Assembly (NCBI GenBank): GCA_021442155.1
Contig: CM038229.1
Location: forward strand, 95,574,271 to 95,638,270
DNA: 64,000 bases
Origin: Cymbidium sinense
Taxonomy: Eukaryota > Streptophyta > Magnoliopsida > Asparagales > Orchidaceae
Reading direction: 5' to 3'
How positions within the stretch are numbered: the first letter of the stretch is position 1; each line of letters opens with the position of its first letter. The notes under the pieces are model-generated. The model made no database searches. It was not told the origin of the DNA and saw only the letters and a program-made list of their open reading frames with translations. This document shows, piece after piece, positions 62,521 through 64,000 of the stretch. A program made the position numbers and the translations under genes.

Positions 62521-64000
62521 TCCTTTTTCTATTAAAAAAGACATACATTCATATTAATCTAATTAATTGAAATATAAAATTCAAATATACTTCATACATT
62601 CATCATATAAGTGTGCTAAGACTTATTGTATATGTAGGTATACTTAGGATCCAATCATGTGCATGTTACATGTGATGAAAAGAAATGAATGAACATGTGT
62701 CATGTGATAGTAATTCATTCCAATTATTCTTAAGAAGCCTTTCACATTGAATAAGGTTATTTAAGGTGAACCCAAACCTAAGGCCGATTAAAATATGTAA
62801 TAAGCCATTCACTAAAGGAAATTAAGTCATAATAACATGCTTTAGAAAATAACTTAAGGTATGGATGAAAGAGGGCAATCCTCTTTCTTCTCTTCATAAC
62901 TTAGATGTTAAGTGTAGGGTCTTTTGGAAATAAATGAATCACAAATTAAAACTTACAAAATTAATTAAACAACTTAAAGTGAAACCAACATTCCATGTTA
63001 AATTGAATTCTTTTACACTTAGAAAACCTCAACATTAATGCCTAATTAAGACATACCACTCAAGCCTTAAGCACACACATTAGAATACTAAGTCACCACT
63101 TATAGTCCCAAGTTAGGGTGGTGTATGTATGATGGATGCTTTATTTTATAATATAATATTTTTAGGCGGATGTTGGATGTATGCCTCGTGGATGTGAGGC
63201 GTTATTAGCTAATCATATTTTCTATAGGGGTTGTGCTTAAGAGGTTATAATAAAAATATAAATAATTTTGTTTGCAGTTGCTTAGCCCAAGCATAACCCA
63301 TGTTAGGGCTGAGCTTAGTTACCCATGTGTGAGGTGCTAAGTCCAAATTATTCATATAATTTATTAGGTTGTATGATGTGTTTAGCTAACATTTACTTTT
63401 TTAGGTGTAGCTAGATTTACTTTTCCTATTTTAATGTAATTTTGCATTAGAAATTAGGATTAATGTTATGGGGATTAGGATGACCTGGCGAAGGCTTAGT
63501 CCTTGGGGTGCCATGCCTTTGGAGCAATCAAATCTAGAGAAAGAGAGGGAAGAAATGAAGAAAAGAAGACTCAATAGTATGTATTATTTTTGTAATCCGG
63601 GTTGTATAAGGGTAGAGCTTTCCTTTTTTTCTCTTTTGGGGTGTATGGAAATCATGGCCTTTTATTCTTGGTAGTTAATAAAATTGTTTGATGTTGTGTT
63701 TAGATTGTGCTAGAATTGCATGCTTTTCCTAGTTTCTTCATGTTTGATGTTTGAATGTGTGGTGATGCAATAGGCTCTTAGGATGAAATTAATTTTTCTA
63801 TCCAATTAACAACTCATAATTAAAATTTTAAAATAATTCATAACCTCACATAAAAGCCTAGTAATTAAATCAAGATAATAAAATATTTATTAACTTACAT
63901 GCATATCATATTCTTCCACTCTTATTAAGAGGGGCTTCCATCTGCGAGAATAAAGGCTTAACCTATGAGAGCCTTTGATGGAAAAACCCATTTCTCTCTT

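Larger units (their letters stand above)
56211..64000 (+). mobile_element. Copy D: left arm, running off the window
   Basis: It starts GTTGACCTCA directly after the MULE remnant and is collinear with the left arms of B and C, reaching the part equivalent to B at about 11970. Landmarks: TTGACC array 57000-57860, CpG patch 58560-58815, then a long AT-rich part. It is longer than C because 58860-61200 is expanded. No intact gene seen. Confidence 0.75.

Noticed and set aside
1..64000. tRNA, rRNA or CRISPR features
   Set aside because: I looked for cloverleaf A/B-box patterns, conserved rRNA words and regularly spaced repeats with unique spacers, and saw none I could support.

Overview
The window is plant nuclear DNA, almost certainly from a flowering plant. 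It is very AT-rich, genes are sparse and split by GT-AG introns, and the two recognisable host genes are plant-specific: a photosystem I antenna gene of the LHCA6 type and a TIFY/JAZ jasmonate repressor. I cannot fix the species, or decide monocot versus dicot, from sequence alone. About two thirds of the window is transposon.

Layout. Bases 1-21828 and 46414-64000 belong to one repeat family with enormous inverted arms. Copy B (5382-21827) is close to complete: a left arm of about 7.6 kb, a core of about 1.5 kb with a decayed plant-mobile-domain (PMD) gene on the minus strand, and a right arm of about 7.2 kb that is the reverse complement of the left. Its ends are GTTGACCTCA...TGAGGTCAAC. Copy A (1-4934) is an internally deleted copy. 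Copies C (46415-53503) and D (56211 to the window end) show only left arms. The arms share landmarks in fixed order: the terminal motif, a zone of repeated A+T-rich modules, a dense array of GGTCAA/TTGACC hexamers, a CpG-bearing patch, then AT-rich spacer.

Between B and C lies a 24.6-kb island with the host genes. The LHCA6-like gene (29188-31295, minus) has five recognisable exons but one in-frame stop and three apparent one-base losses. The JAZ gene (37104-40031, plus) has five exons, a good TIFY motif and two G-boxes upstream, but a one-base loss inside the Jas motif. A small RBR-type ubiquitin-ligase remnant lies at 44911-45370 (minus). Smaller transposons fill the rest: a MULE/PMD remnant (34391-36060), a hAT-like non-autonomous element with another MITE nested in it (32293-33022), related MITEs inside JAZ introns, and a clean 296-bp MITE with a 9-bp target duplication (43715-44010). 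A decayed MULE transposase gene (53964-56200) lies between C and D.

Functionally, the window holds one jasmonate-signalling gene and one chloroplast antenna gene in a transposon-dominated setting. The single-base losses in both host genes are either true decay or consensus errors in the assembly; that choice decides how both genes should be read.
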